From assembly GCF_907163135.1 (NCBI RefSeq), contig NZ_CAJQUA010000001.1:1503001-1567000 (forward strand): a DNA stretch of 64,000 bases. Reading direction: 5' to 3'. Positions 39,154 through 48,232 of the stretch are shown one piece after another. The notes under the pieces were generated by a model that worked only from the letters and a program-made list of their open reading frames with translations, searched no databases and had not been told where the DNA came from. The first letter of the stretch is position 1, and each line of letters opens with the position of its first letter. This stretch comes from Brachymonas denitrificans. Lineage in GTDB: Bacteria; Pseudomonadota; Gammaproteobacteria; Burkholderiales; Burkholderiaceae_C. The position numbers were made by a program, and so were the translations under genes.

Positions 39154-40023
39154 ATGAACCGTAAATTGCTTGTCGCGCTGCTGGCTCTGGCGGCGCTGAT
39201 TGCCGGCCCCTGGTATGGCGCGCGCCAGAGCGTGCAGGCCATGGAACAGGGGCGCGAGCCCAGCGGTCTGGCGCTGAACCTGGCCTATTGGGCGGTGGTG
39301 CTGCCGGGCATGTCCTATCTGGTGGATGTGCCGCGCACGGCGCTGGCCGTCGCCTATCACCAGCACCGCGATGGCGCCGAACTGGCCGATAGCGCCCAGA
39401 TGCTGCAGCGCGCCGAGCGCCTGCAGTTTCGCCTGCAGCCCTGGCTGGAAGCTTCACCGTTGAAGGCCGATGGCAGCATCGACCTGTTGCGCCTGCAGGC
39501 CCAGCAGCAGATGCTGGGCACGCTGGTACGGCTGGACCAGTGGCCGGGCAAGCTCGCCCCGCTGGTGCCGCGCCTGCAGCAGCAACTGGCCGCCGCGCTG
39601 AAAGCCCCTTCCGCTGCTTCGCTCGCCCCCCTGCAGCGCCTGCAGGTGGCCGAAACCCTGGCCATGCTGGCCGCACGCCAGCACGACAGCGCCCAGGCGG
39701 AGCAGTGGCTGGCGCTGGCCGAGCAGGCCGTGCCGCAGCCGGTTTCCATCAAGGAGCAGACGGCCGAGAACACCGCGCGCCACCTGCTGCGCCTGCGCGC
39801 CATGCTGGCCAGTTGCGCGCCCGGCCAGGAACCGCTGTTTGCCGAGTCAGCCAGCACGGCCCTGCGCCAGGGCTACGACGTGCGCCAGTTGCGCGCACAA
39901 TACACTGCAGGCTGGGACCGCTCCCTGCTGTTGCTGGCGCGGCGCGATGGCACTGGCGACACCTGCCAGCGCACGGCGGATGACTATCAGCGCCTGCTGA
40001 CGGCGGCGCAACCCTCGCGCTAA
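39154..40023 (+). CDS. membrane-anchored protein of unknown function
   Basis: A 289-residue protein with one N-terminal hydrophobic segment (LLVALLALAALIAGPWYGA), followed by a helical Leu/Gln/Ala-rich periplasmic domain (LAMLAARQHDSAQAEQWLAL) that looks TPR-like. Three Cys occur only near the C-terminus. I do not recognise a named family. The ATG at 39154 is chosen; one at 39130 is possible and neither has a good ribosome-binding site. It lies divergent from purN and 62 bp before ribF. Confidence 0.65.
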   Translation: MNRKLLVALLALAALIAGPWYGARQSVQAMEQGREPSGLALNLAYWAVVLPGMSYLVDVPRTALAVAYHQHRDGAELADSAQMLQRAERLQFRLQPWLEASPLKADGSIDLLRLQAQQQMLGTLVRLDQWPGKLAPLVPRLQQQLAAALKAPSAASLAPLQRLQVAETLAMLAARQHDSAQAEQWLALAEQAVPQPVSIKEQTAENTARHLLRLRAMLASCAPGQEPLFAESASTALRQGYDVRQLRAQYTAGWDRSLLLLARRDGTGDTCQRTADDYQRLLTAAQPSR

Positions 40024-40085
40024 CGCGCCGGGCTCGTGCGCATTCTTTTGCCCCAGGGGCAGCCGTGCGGCGATAATACCCGCCC

Positions 40086-41141
40086 ATGAAGATTTTCCGC
40101 GGCTTTCGCCATTCCCAGCTCGCCCCGCGCTGCGCCCTGACCATCGGCAATTTCGATGGCGTGCACCGCGGCCACCAGGCGATGCTGGCCCTGCTGCGCA
40201 ACGAGGCGCGCCATCGCGGCCTGCCCAGTTGCGCCCTCACCTTCGAGCCGCATCCGCGCGACTTCTTTGCCGAGAAGTTCAGGAAGCCGGAACTGGCCCC
40301 GGCGCGCATCGCCACCCTGCGCGACAAGCTGTCCGAACTGGCGAACAACGGCATCGACCAGACGGTGATCATCCCGTTCAACGAACAGCTGGCCTCGCTG
40401 CCCGCCGAGGAGTTCATCCGCCAGGTGCTGGTGGAAGGCCTGGGGGCGCAGTATGTGCTGGTGGGCGATGATTTCCGTTTTGGCGCGGGCCGCATCGGCG
40501 ACTACGCCATGCTGGACGCCGCCGGCCGCATGCAGGGCTTCGAGGTCTCGCGCATGAACAGCTACGAGATCTCGCGCCTGACGCCGCCGGGCGAGGCCGC
40601 GCCATCGGAGCCGGGCATCCGCGTCAGCAGCACCGAGGTGCGCGAGGCGCTTGCAGCGGGCGACATGAACGAGGTCACGCGCCTGCTGGGCCGCCCCTAC
40701 AGCGTCAGCGGCCATGTGGTGCATGGCCGCAAGCTGGGCCGCAGCCTGGACTTTCCCACGCTCAACCTGCGCTTTTCGCACTGGAAACCCGCCGCCAGCG
40801 GCATTTTCGTGGTGCAGGTGCACGGCCTGACGCAGGACGGACAGCCACTGCCGGGTGTGGCCAACATGGGCATCCGCCCCTCGCTCGACCCCAATGACGT
40901 GAACGGCGGACGCGTGCTGCTGGAGACGTTCTGCCTCGAATGGCCGCAGGAACTGGGGCGCGAAGGCGGCTACGGTAAAATCATCCGCGTGGAACTGCTG
41001 CACAAACTGCACGACGAACGCAAGTACGACGGTCTGGCCGCCCTGCAACAGGGCATTGCGCAAGACTGTGCCGACGCGCGCGCATGGTTTGCCGCCCGCC
41101 ACAGCGAAACCCGACGCCAGACCACGCGCGACCGAATTTGA
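40086..41141 (+). CDS. ribF: bifunctional riboflavin kinase/FAD synthetase
   Basis: RibF phosphorylates riboflavin to FMN and adenylates FMN to FAD. The N-terminal adenylyltransferase domain (residues 1-190) has TIGNFDGVHRGHQAML and ISSTEVR-like RVSSTEVREAL. The C-terminal flavokinase domain has GHVVHGRKLGRSLDFPTLNL and PGVANMGIRPSL. 351 residues is somewhat long; the C-terminal tail is Arg/Thr-rich. It starts the conserved ribF-ileS-lspA order. Confidence 0.97.
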   Translation: MKIFRGFRHSQLAPRCALTIGNFDGVHRGHQAMLALLRNEARHRGLPSCALTFEPHPRDFFAEKFRKPELAPARIATLRDKLSELANNGIDQTVIIPFNEQLASLPAEEFIRQVLVEGLGAQYVLVGDDFRFGAGRIGDYAMLDAAGRMQGFEVSRMNSYEISRLTPPGEAAPSEPGIRVSSTEVREALAAGDMNEVTRLLGRPYSVSGHVVHGRKLGRSLDFPTLNLRFSHWKPAASGIFVVQVHGLTQDGQPLPGVANMGIRPSLDPNDVNGGRVLLETFCLEWPQELGREGGYGKIIRVELLHKLHDERKYDGLAALQQGIAQDCADARAWFAARHSETRRQTTRDRI

Positions 41142-41288
41142 CGGCCTTCGCATGGCAGGCCTGCCATGCGCGCCCGGCCTGCGGCGGCCCATGGCCCCGG
41201 CAGCGTCCGACGCCCGCATGCCCCGCCTGCCTCGTCCTGCCCGCCGCATGATGCGGCCCCTGTCCCCTCTTTCCAAGATTCCGCCGCC

Positions 41289-44114
41289 ATGTCCGACCAG
41301 AACACCACCGACTACAGCAAGACCCTCAACCTGCCCGATACGCCCTTCCCCATGCGCGGCAACCTGCCCAAGCGCGAGCCCGACTGGGTGAAGAAGTGGG
41401 AAGACGGCAAGCTGCACGACAAGCTGCGTGCCGCCCGCGCCGGCCAGGAGAAGTTCGTGCTGCACGATGGCCCGCCCTATGCCAACGGCCAGATCCACAT
41501 CGGCCACGCGGTCAACAAGATCCTGAAGGACATGATCGTGAAGGCGCGCCAGCTCAAGGGCCTGGATGCCGTTTACGTGCCGGGCTGGGACTGCCACGGC
41601 TTGCCGATCGAGAACCAGATCGAGAAGCTGCACGGCCGCAATCTGCCGCGCGACGAGGTACAGGCCAAGAGCCGCGCCTACGCCGCCGAGCAGATCGCCG
41701 GCCAGATGGCCGACTTCAAGCGCCTGGGCGTGCTGGGTGCCTGGGACAATCCGTACAAGACCATGAACTTCGGCAACGAGGCGAACGAGATCCGCGCGCT
41801 GAAGAAGATCATGGAACGCGGCTTCATCTACCGCGGCCTCAAACCGGTGTACTGGTGCTTCGACTGCGGCTCCTCGCTGGCCGAGTTCGAGATCGAATAC
41901 CAGGACAAGAAGAGCACCACGCTGGACATCGCCTTCGAATGTGCGGATCCGGACAAGCTGGCTGCCGCTTTCGGCCTGCCTGGCCTGGATACGCCCGCCT
42001 TTGCCGTGATCTGGACCACCACCGCCTGGACCATTCCCGCCAACCAGGCCCTGAACATCAACCCGCACCTGAACTACGCGCTGGTCAGGACCGAGCGCGG
42101 CTATCTGCTGCTGGCGGCCTCGCTGGTCGAGAGCTGCCTGGAGCGCTTCGGCCTGCAGGGCGAGGTGGTGGGCACCACCAAGGGCGAGACCCTGGGCCTG
42201 ATCCATTTCAAGCACCCGCTGTACGACGTGGACCCCGGCTACGCGCGCTTCTCGCCCGTGTACCTGGCCGACTACGCTACCGACGAGGACGGCACCGGTA
42301 TCGTGCACTCCTCGCCCGCCTATGGCCTGGACGACTTCCACAGCTGCGTCACACACGGCATGAAGTACGAGGACATCCTCAACCCGGTGCAGGGCAACGG
42401 CCAGTATGAAGACGGCTTCCCGCTGTTCGGCGGCCTGCATATCTGGAAGGCGGTGCCGGTGATCATCGAGGCGCTGAAGAATGCCGGCCGTGTCCTGTCC
42501 ACGCACGATATCACGCACAGCTACCCGCACTGCTGGCGCCACAAGACGCCGGTGATCTACCGCGCGGCCGCCCAGTGGTTCGTGCGCATGGACGAGGGCG
42601 AAGGCGTGTTCACCAGCGACAAGGCGCCGCGCAGCCTGCGCGAAGTGGCGCTGGAGGCCATTGAGCAGACCAGTTTCTATCCCGAGAACGGCAAGGCGCG
42701 CCTGCGCGACATGATCACCAACCGCCCGGACTGGTGCATCTCGCGCCAGCGCAACTGGGGCGTGCCTCTGCCCTTCTTCATCCACAAGGACAGCGGCGAG
42801 CTGCACCCGCGCACCATGGAAATCATGGACCAGGCCGCCAGCCTGGTGGAGCGCGGTGGCATCGAGGCCTGGAGCAAGGTCACGGCCGAGGAGATCCTGG
42901 GCGCGGAAGAGGCCCAGCACTACACCAAGGTGAACGACACGCTGGACGTGTGGTTCGATTCCGGCACCACGCACCTGCACGTGCTGCGCGGCAGCCATGC
43001 CGATGTGCTGCAGTTTCCGGCAGACCTGTACCTGGAAGGCCATGACCAGCACCGCGGCTGGTTCCACAGCTCGCTGCTCACCGCCTGCGCCACCGACGGC
43101 CGCGCGCCCTACAAGGGCCTGCTGACGCACGGCTTCACCGTGGACGGCCAGGGCCGCAAGATGAGCAAGTCGGTTGGCAACGTGGTGGCGCCGCAGAGCG
43201 TGAGCGACAAGCTCGGCGCCGAGATCATCCGCCTGTGGGTGGCCAGCACCGACTACTCGGGCGACCTGGCGATCGACGACAAGATCCTGGCGCGCGTGGT
43301 TGATGCCTACCGCCGCATCCGCAACACGCTGCGCTTCCTGCTGGCCAACATCAGCGATTTCGACATCGCACGCGATGCCGTGGCCGATGCCGAGCTGTTC
43401 GAGGTGGACCGCTTTGCGCTGGGCCGTGCCGCGGCGCTGCAGACCGACATCCTGGCGCACTACGAGGTGTACGAGTTCCACCCGGTGGTGGCCAAGCTGC
43501 AGCATTTCTGCAGCGAATTCCTGGGCGGCTTCTACCTGGACGTGCTGAAGGACCGCCTGTACACGACGCAGGCCGACAGCCGCGCCCGCCGCAGCGCCCA
43601 GACCGCGCTGTACCACATCACGCACGCCATGCTGCGCTGGATGGCGCCGTTCCTGAGCTTTACCGCCGAAGAGGCGTGGGAAATCATCGGCAGCAGCGAC
43701 TCGATCTTCATCGAAACCTACAGCACCCTGCCCGCCACCGATGATCTGCTGGCCGTGAAATGGGAGCGCCTGCTGGACATCCGTGCCGCTGCCAACAAGG
43801 AAATCGAGGCTGTGCGCGAACAGGGCCAGGTCGGCTCCTCGCTGCAGGCCAACCTCACCATCGCGGCGCCGTCTGACGATCTGGCCGCCCTGCAAAGCCT
43901 GGGCGACGACCTGAAGTTCATCTTCATCACCTCGCAGGTGACGCTGCAAGCCGGCGATGCGCTGGCGATCAGCGTGACGCCCTCTTCCGCGCAGAAATGC
44001 GAACGCTGCTGGCACTACCGCGACGATGTGGGCGTAAACCCCGAGCATCCCACCATCTGCGGCCGCTGCGACAGCAACCTGCACGGCGCCGGCGAAGCGC
44101 GGGAGTTTGCATAA
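41289..44114 (+). CDS. ileS: isoleucyl-tRNA synthetase
   Basis: IleS (941 residues) charges tRNA-Ile and edits valine. The class I motifs are [13 protein letters not shown] (HIGH) and [12 protein letters not shown] (KMSKS), with the editing domain between them ([20 protein letters not shown]). The C-terminal zinc site is [13 protein letters not shown] with ICGRCDSNL. The frame is open from 41166, but the ATG at 41289 gives the family N-terminus ([20 protein letters not shown]). Its stop directly abuts the lspA ATG. Confidence 0.98.
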   Translation: MSDQNTTDYSKTLNLPDTPFPMRGNLPKREPDWVKKWEDGKLHDKLRAARAGQEKFVLHDGPPYANGQIHIGHAVNKILKDMIVKARQLKGLDAVYVPGWDCHGLPIENQIEKLHGRNLPRDEVQAKSRAYAAEQIAGQMADFKRLGVLGAWDNPYKTMNFGNEANEIRALKKIMERGFIYRGLKPVYWCFDCGSSLAEFEIEYQDKKSTTLDIAFECADPDKLAAAFGLPGLDTPAFAVIWTTTAWTIPANQALNINPHLNYALVRTERGYLLLAASLVESCLERFGLQGEVVGTTKGETLGLIHFKHPLYDVDPGYARFSPVYLADYATDEDGTGIVHSSPAYGLDDFHSCVTHGMKYEDILNPVQGNGQYEDGFPLFGGLHIWKAVPVIIEALKNAGRVLSTHDITHSYPHCWRHKTPVIYRAAAQWFVRMDEGEGVFTSDKAPRSLREVALEAIEQTSFYPENGKARLRDMITNRPDWCISRQRNWGVPLPFFIHKDSGELHPRTMEIMDQAASLVERGGIEAWSKVTAEEILGAEEAQHYTKVNDTLDVWFDSGTTHLHVLRGSHADVLQFPADLYLEGHDQHRGWFHSSLLTACATDGRAPYKGLLTHGFTVDGQGRKMSKSVGNVVAPQSVSDKLGAEIIRLWVASTDYSGDLAIDDKILARVVDAYRRIRNTLRFLLANISDFDIARDAVADAELFEVDRFALGRAAALQTDILAHYEVYEFHPVVAKLQHFCSEFLGGFYLDVLKDRLYTTQADSRARRSAQTALYHITHAMLRWMAPFLSFTAEEAWEIIGSSDSIFIETYSTLPATDDLLAVKWERLLDIRAAANKEIEAVREQGQVGSSLQANLTIAAPSDDLAALQSLGDDLKFIFITSQVTLQAGDALAISVTPSSAQKCERCWHYRDDVGVNPEHPTICGRCDSNLHGAGEAREFA

Positions 44115-44666
44115 ATGGCGACGACCACCCGCAGCCGCACCGGCACCGCCCGCAAAACCACGCGCAGCAGCGACAGCAGCCTCGGCCTGTGGCTGGCCGT
44201 GGCCGCGCTGTGGCTGATCTTCGACCAGTTCACCAAGGTGCTGATCGTCCAGAACTACCAGCTGGGCGATGCCACCTTCGTCACCAACTTCTTCAACGTG
44301 GTGCGCGTGCACAACTATGGCGCGGCCTTCTCCTTCCTGGCGCAGGCGGGCGGCTGGCAGCGCTGGTTTTTCATGGGCATCGGCATTGCGGCGGCGACCT
44401 TCATCATCTGGATGCTCCGCACGCACCCGCACCAGAAGCTGTTCAGCTTTGCCATGGCCAGCCTGCTGGGCGGCGCCATCGGCAACGTGATCGACCGCGT
44501 GTGGCATGGCTATGTGGTGGACTTTCTGGACTTCCACTGGAATTTCCTGAGCCCGCTGTTCCATCAGGGGCACTTTCCGGCCTTCAACGTCGCGGATACC
44601 GCCATCACGATTGGGGCGATCTGCCTGATCCTGGACGAGATCCTGCGCGTGCGCAAAACGCGCTGA
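44115..44666 (+). CDS. lspA: lipoprotein signal peptidase
   Basis: LspA cleaves prolipoprotein signal peptides in the inner membrane. The protein (183 residues) has four membrane segments and the conserved NYGAAFSFL. The catalytic aspartates are in [18 protein letters not shown] and [15 protein letters not shown] basic N-terminal extension ([15 protein letters not shown]) precedes the first helix. The start codon immediately follows the ileS stop (TAAATG), so translation is coupled. It would process the lipoproteins encoded in this window. Confidence 0.97.
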   Translation: MATTTRSRTGTARKTTRSSDSSLGLWLAVAALWLIFDQFTKVLIVQNYQLGDATFVTNFFNVVRVHNYGAAFSFLAQAGGWQRWFFMGIGIAAATFIIWMLRTHPHQKLFSFAMASLLGGAIGNVIDRVWHGYVVDFLDFHWNFLSPLFHQGHFPAFNVADTAITIGAICLILDEILRVRKTR

Positions 44667-44702
44667 GCGGGCTGGCTAATCTCCCTTCGCATTCTTTTCA
44701 CC

Positions 44703-46103
44703 ATGAACCACCCTCTCGACATCGTCATCATGGCTGCCGGCAAAGGCACCCGCATGAAGAGCGCCACGCCCAAAGTGCTGCAGAAGCTGGCCCACCAGGG
44801 ACTGGTGCAGCATGTGCTGGATACGGCAGCGCAGCTGCAGGCGCGCAAGGTGGTGGTGATCACCGGCCACGGTGCAGAACAGGTGGAAGCGGCGCTCGCT
44901 GTGGCCGCAGAGACGCAACCCAGGCGCGAATTCGTGCGCCAGATGCCGCAGCTCGGCACCGGCCATGCCGTGCAGCAGGCGGTGCCGATGCTGGACGACG
45001 ACGGCATTGTGGTGATCCTGTCCGGCGACGTGCCGCTGACCCAGGCCGACACCGTGCAGGCGCTGGTGCAGCAGTGCGGCGGCGACAAGCTGGCGCTGCT
45101 GACGCTGCGCATGGAGAACCCCTTCGGCTACGGCCGCATCGTGCGAGATGCCTATGACAACGTGGAGCGTATCGTCGAACAGAAAGACGGCACGCCGGAC
45201 GAACTGGCGGTCAAGGAAATCTACAGCGGCATCATGGCCGCGCCGGCGCGCCTGCTCAAGCAGTGGCTGGGGCGTATCGACAACAATAACGCGCAAAACG
45301 AGTACTACCTGACGGACGTGGTCAAGCTGGCCGTGGCCGATGGCGTGCCGGTGCTGGCGCATGTGATCAGCGACGCGGTGCAGGTAGCCGGCGTGAACAG
45401 CCCGCTGCAACTGGCCGAGCTCGAGCGCGAGTACCAGAAGCGCCAGGCCGAGCGCCTGATGGGAGACGGTGTGCGTTTGCGCGATCCCGCGCGCTTCGAT
45501 CTGCGCGGCACGCTTTCCTGCGGTCAGGATGTGGAAATCGACGTGAACTGCGTGTTCGAAGGCAGCGTGAAGCTGGGCAGCAATGTGCGCATCGGCGCCA
45601 ACTGCGTGCTGGCCAACTGCGAAATCGGCGATGGCGCTGTGATTCATCCTTTCACGCATATCGACGGCGAGAAGCTGGGCGTGCGCGTCGGTGCCGGCGC
45701 GCTGATCGGGCCGTTTGCCCGTTTGCGCCCGGGTGCCGATCTGGGCGAGGAAGTGCATATCGGCAACTTCGTCGAGGTGAAGAACTCCACCCTGGCCAAG
45801 GGTGCCAAGGCCAACCATCTGGCCTATCTGGGCGATGCCACGGTGGGCGAGCGCGTGAACTACGGGGCCGGCTCCATCACGGCCAACTACGATGGCGCCA
45901 ATAAGCACCGCACGGTGATCGAGGCCGATGTGCACATCGGCAGCAACAGCGTGCTGGTGGCACCGGTGACGATTGGCGCCGGTGGCACCGTGGGCGCCGG
46001 CAGCACGATTGGCCGCGACACGCCGCCGAATGCCCTGAGCGTGGTGCGCGGCCGGCTGGTGCAGAAGGAAAACTACCAGCGGCCGGTGAAAATCAAGAAG
46101 TAA
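44703..46103 (+). CDS. glmU: bifunctional GlmU (UDP-GlcNAc pyrophosphorylase/GlcN-1-P acetyltransferase)
   Basis: GlmU makes UDP-N-acetylglucosamine from glucosamine-1-phosphate for peptidoglycan and LPS. The uridyltransferase domain (residues 1-230) has MAAGKGTRMKSATPKVLQKL and VVILSGDVPLTQ. The C-terminal left-handed beta-helix has hexapeptide repeats (KLGSNVRIGANCVLANCEIG) and VNYGAGSITANYDGANKHRT with the acetyltransferase site. Length 466 is typical. glmS, which starts this pathway, is 2.1 kb downstream. Confidence 0.97.
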   Translation: MNHPLDIVIMAAGKGTRMKSATPKVLQKLAHQGLVQHVLDTAAQLQARKVVVITGHGAEQVEAALAVAAETQPRREFVRQMPQLGTGHAVQQAVPMLDDDGIVVILSGDVPLTQADTVQALVQQCGGDKLALLTLRMENPFGYGRIVRDAYDNVERIVEQKDGTPDELAVKEIYSGIMAAPARLLKQWLGRIDNNNAQNEYYLTDVVKLAVADGVPVLAHVISDAVQVAGVNSPLQLAELEREYQKRQAERLMGDGVRLRDPARFDLRGTLSCGQDVEIDVNCVFEGSVKLGSNVRIGANCVLANCEIGDGAVIHPFTHIDGEKLGVRVGAGALIGPFARLRPGADLGEEVHIGNFVEVKNSTLAKGAKANHLAYLGDATVGERVNYGAGSITANYDGANKHRTVIEADVHIGSNSVLVAPVTIGAGGTVGAGSTIGRDTPPNALSVVRGRLVQKENYQRPVKIKK

Positions 46104-46122
46104 GCGCCGCCCCCCGCTGTCC

Positions 46123-46467
46123 TCAAAGCATCGCCAGGCGGCGGCGCAAGTCGGCCACTTCCTCCATCAGATCCACCGTCATGGCCGCCAGTTGCGGGTC
46201 GGCATCGAACATCTGTTCCAGATCGGCCAGGCGGCGCGCCCGGATGGCGGTGGTGCAGGAAAAGCGCCAGGTGCCCAGGTCGTCCGCCGCCACGTGCGGA
46301 TCGCCGCTGATCTGCGTGATGGAGAGCACGCCCTCCTGCACGCGTGCGCTGACCCAGTCCGGGGCCATGCGGCAGGCGCGGGCCAGCTCTTCCAGCGTCA
46401 TCGAGTGGTCGCTCAGCAGCTCGGTCAGGTCGGCGGGAACGCTCACGGTGGTGTGCATCATTGCCAT
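46123..46467 (-). CDS. cbpM: chaperone modulator CbpM-like protein
   Basis: A 114-residue MerR-like small protein. MTLEELARACRMAPDWVSAR is the winged-helix part, and the C-terminal LAAMTVDLMEEVADLRRRL is a coiled coil. CbpM binds the J-domain of CbpA and inhibits it. AAGGACG upstream supports the ATG at 46467. It lies 33 bp downstream of cbpA on the same strand, as in the enteric cbpAM operon, which supports the assignment. Confidence 0.85.
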   Translation of the reverse strand: MAMMHTTVSVPADLTELLSDHSMTLEELARACRMAPDWVSARVQEGVLSITQISGDPHVAADDLGTWRFSCTTAIRARRLADLEQMFDADPQLAAMTVDLMEEVADLRRRLAML

Positions 46468-46500
46468 GGTTCGTCCTTTCAGTCAGTCGCGAACGGCCGC

Positions 46501-47481
46501 TCAGGCCAGACGGGGGTTGAAGCCGGGGTAGGCCTTGGCCAGGTTCTCCCAGGCCGCACGCTGCTCGGCCGTGACGGCGCCCGGAATGGCGGGCTCCAGC
46601 TCCAGATACAGATCGCCCGGCTCGGCAGAGGGGATGCCGCGGCCCTTCAGGCGCAACTTGCGGCCACTGCCCGATCCGGCCGGGACGGTCACCTCGACCG
46701 TCCCACCGGCTGGCGTGGTCACCTCGATGGCGCCGCCAATGGCAGCTTCCCAGGGGGATACACGCACGCGCTGATAGACGTCCTTGCCCTGCACGCGCCA
46801 ACGCGCATCCTCGCGGAATACGACCTGCAGCATCAGATCGCCCGCCGGCCCGCCGCCGAAACCCGGACTGCCCTGCCCGGCCAGACGGATCATCTGGCCT
46901 TCGCGAACGCCCTTGGGAATTTTCACCTGCAGGCTGCGCTGCTCGGGAATGACGTGGCCCTGCTCGTCCAGGCGCGCACTTTGCAGCATGATGGTGCGCT
47001 CGACGCCCATATAGGCATCGCGCAGCTCCAGTTCGATCTTGGCGTGATGGTCTTCGCCGCGCATGCTGTGGCTGCCGCCGTGGGCACGTCCTCCGCGCTG
47101 GGCGCGTTGTGCGCGCGCGGCCTGGCCGAACAGCTGTTCGAAGAAGTCGCTGTAGTTGCCATCGCCGGAGAAACCCTGAAAGCCGCCGCCACCATCGGTG
47201 AATTCGAAACCGGCATCCCAGTTCGGGGGCGGTTGGTAATTGCCGTCCGGGCCCATGCCGGCCTGCCAGTTGGCGCCGAGCTTGTCGTAGGCGGCCCGCT
47301 TTTCGGGGTCGGAGAGCACGGTGTTGGCCTCGTTCACCTCGGCCATGCGCGCGGCGGCATCCGGCTCCTTGCTCACGTCCGGGTGGTACTTGCGGGCCAG
47401 CTTGCGAAAGGCCTTCTTGATGTCATCGGCCGTGGCGCCCTTATCGACGCCCAGCACCTTGTAGTAGTCCTTGAACTCCAT
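46501..47481 (-). CDS. cbpA: DnaJ-type co-chaperone CbpA
   Basis: A 326-residue DnaJ paralogue. The J-domain (residues 1-70, DYYKVLGVDKGATADDIKKA) contains HPD at 33-35. A Gly/Phe-rich region (GFEFTDGGGGFQGFSGDGNY) follows, then the substrate-binding C-terminal domains (PEQRSLQVKIPKGVREGQMI, LKGRGIPSAEPGDLYLELEP). The Cys-rich zinc domain of DnaJ is absent, which defines CbpA. It works with DnaK under stress, with CbpM as its antagonist. Confidence 0.95.
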   Translation of the reverse strand: MEFKDYYKVLGVDKGATADDIKKAFRKLARKYHPDVSKEPDAAARMAEVNEANTVLSDPEKRAAYDKLGANWQAGMGPDGNYQPPPNWDAGFEFTDGGGGFQGFSGDGNYSDFFEQLFGQAARAQRAQRGGRAHGGSHSMRGEDHHAKIELELRDAYMGVERTIMLQSARLDEQGHVIPEQRSLQVKIPKGVREGQMIRLAGQGSPGFGGGPAGDLMLQVVFREDARWRVQGKDVYQRVRVSPWEAAIGGAIEVTTPAGGTVEVTVPAGSGSGRKLRLKGRGIPSAEPGDLYLELEPAIPGAVTAEQRAAWENLAKAYPGFNPRLA

Positions 47482-47576
47482 GAATGACGGCTCCTGTGGG
47501 TGGACTGCCAGCCGCCCGCCGCCTGGCGGACGTGCTCGCTGCCATTATGGGCATATAGGGATGCGCTGCGGACAAA

Positions 47577-48092
47577 TCAACTGCGCGCGATGCGCTCCGG
47601 GAAGGGAATCCGCGTGCTGAACTTGGCTCGCTTCACGCTGAAGAACGAACGCACGTTGCGCACATTGGCATTGCGCGTGAACAGGCGCTGGCTCAGCGCC
47701 ATGAAGGCCGGCATGTCGGCCACAGTGGCAATCAGGATGAAATCCGGCCCGGGCGAGGTGCGGTAGCACTGCTGGATGGCGGGCTCGGCCACCGCAAGCT
47801 GTTCGAACTGCTGCTGCTCCTCCTCGGCCTGCACGTCGAGCGTGACTTCGACAATCGCGGTGAGGCCGGCGCCGGTCAGCGCGCGCAGGGCGTCTCCACC
47901 AAGGATGCTGACGGTGCGCTCGATGAACCCCAGCGCCTGCAGCCGGCGCACGCGACGCAGGCAGGTGGGGGGCGAGATATGGCAGCGCTCGGCCAGCGCC
48001 TGATTGGTCAGGCTGGCATCCTGCTGCAACTGCTCGAGCAGGCGCCAGTCGGCAGCATCCAGCTCGACTCCGCCAACATCGTATTCATTCAT
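47577..48092 (-). CDS. Lrp/AsnC-family transcriptional regulator
   Basis: A 171-residue regulator. The N-terminal helix-turn-helix ([40 protein letters not shown]) is followed by a RAM/AsnC ligand-binding domain (PAIQQCYRTSPGPDFILIAT, LFTRNANVRNVRSFFSVKRA). Lrp proteins respond to amino acids. It is divergent from glmS across a 140-bp, strongly AT-rich region with dyads, so it may regulate itself and possibly glmS. Its ligand is unknown. Confidence 0.92.
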   Translation of the reverse strand: MNEYDVGGVELDAADWRLLEQLQQDASLTNQALAERCHISPPTCLRRVRRLQALGFIERTVSILGGDALRALTGAGLTAIVEVTLDVQAEEEQQQFEQLAVAEPAIQQCYRTSPGPDFILIATVADMPAFMALSQRLFTRNANVRNVRSFFSVKRAKFSTRIPFPERIARS

Positions 48093-48155
48093 TTCATGAA
48101 AATTAAAAAAGTGAAATTTTTATTGATTGGCAAGTTATGGAGAAATTTTATTTCT
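48092..48155. promoter_or_regulatory. AT-rich divergent control region with candidate Lrp-type sites
   Basis: The 140 bp between the Lrp-family gene and glmS are far more AT-rich than the surrounding genes. TTTCATGAAA (48092-48101) is a perfect palindrome touching the regulator's start codon. AGAAAT-TTT-ATTTCT (48141-48155) is a 15-bp dyad. GAAATTTT occurs at 48113 and 48142. Lrp-family proteins favour such AT-rich dyads, so these are candidate autoregulatory sites; a role in glmS control is inference. Confidence 0.5.
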
Positions 48156-48232
48156 TTGTACTTGATATTTCAACACTAAATTTCTCACACGATTTCCTAT
48201 GATTCGGCATATCTATTGTCTGGAGCAAGAAC

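Noticed and set aside
40020-44573. Very long minus-strand open frame opposite ribF and ileS (over 1500 codons)
   Set aside because: It is a GC-bias shadow: the plus strand carries complete, motif-bearing ribF, ileS and lspA, while the antisense translation is His/Gln/Val-rich low complexity.
48120-48232. glmS ribozyme before glmS
   Set aside because: The upstream region is too short and AT-rich, lacks the ribozyme core, and the ribozyme is characteristic of Firmicutes.
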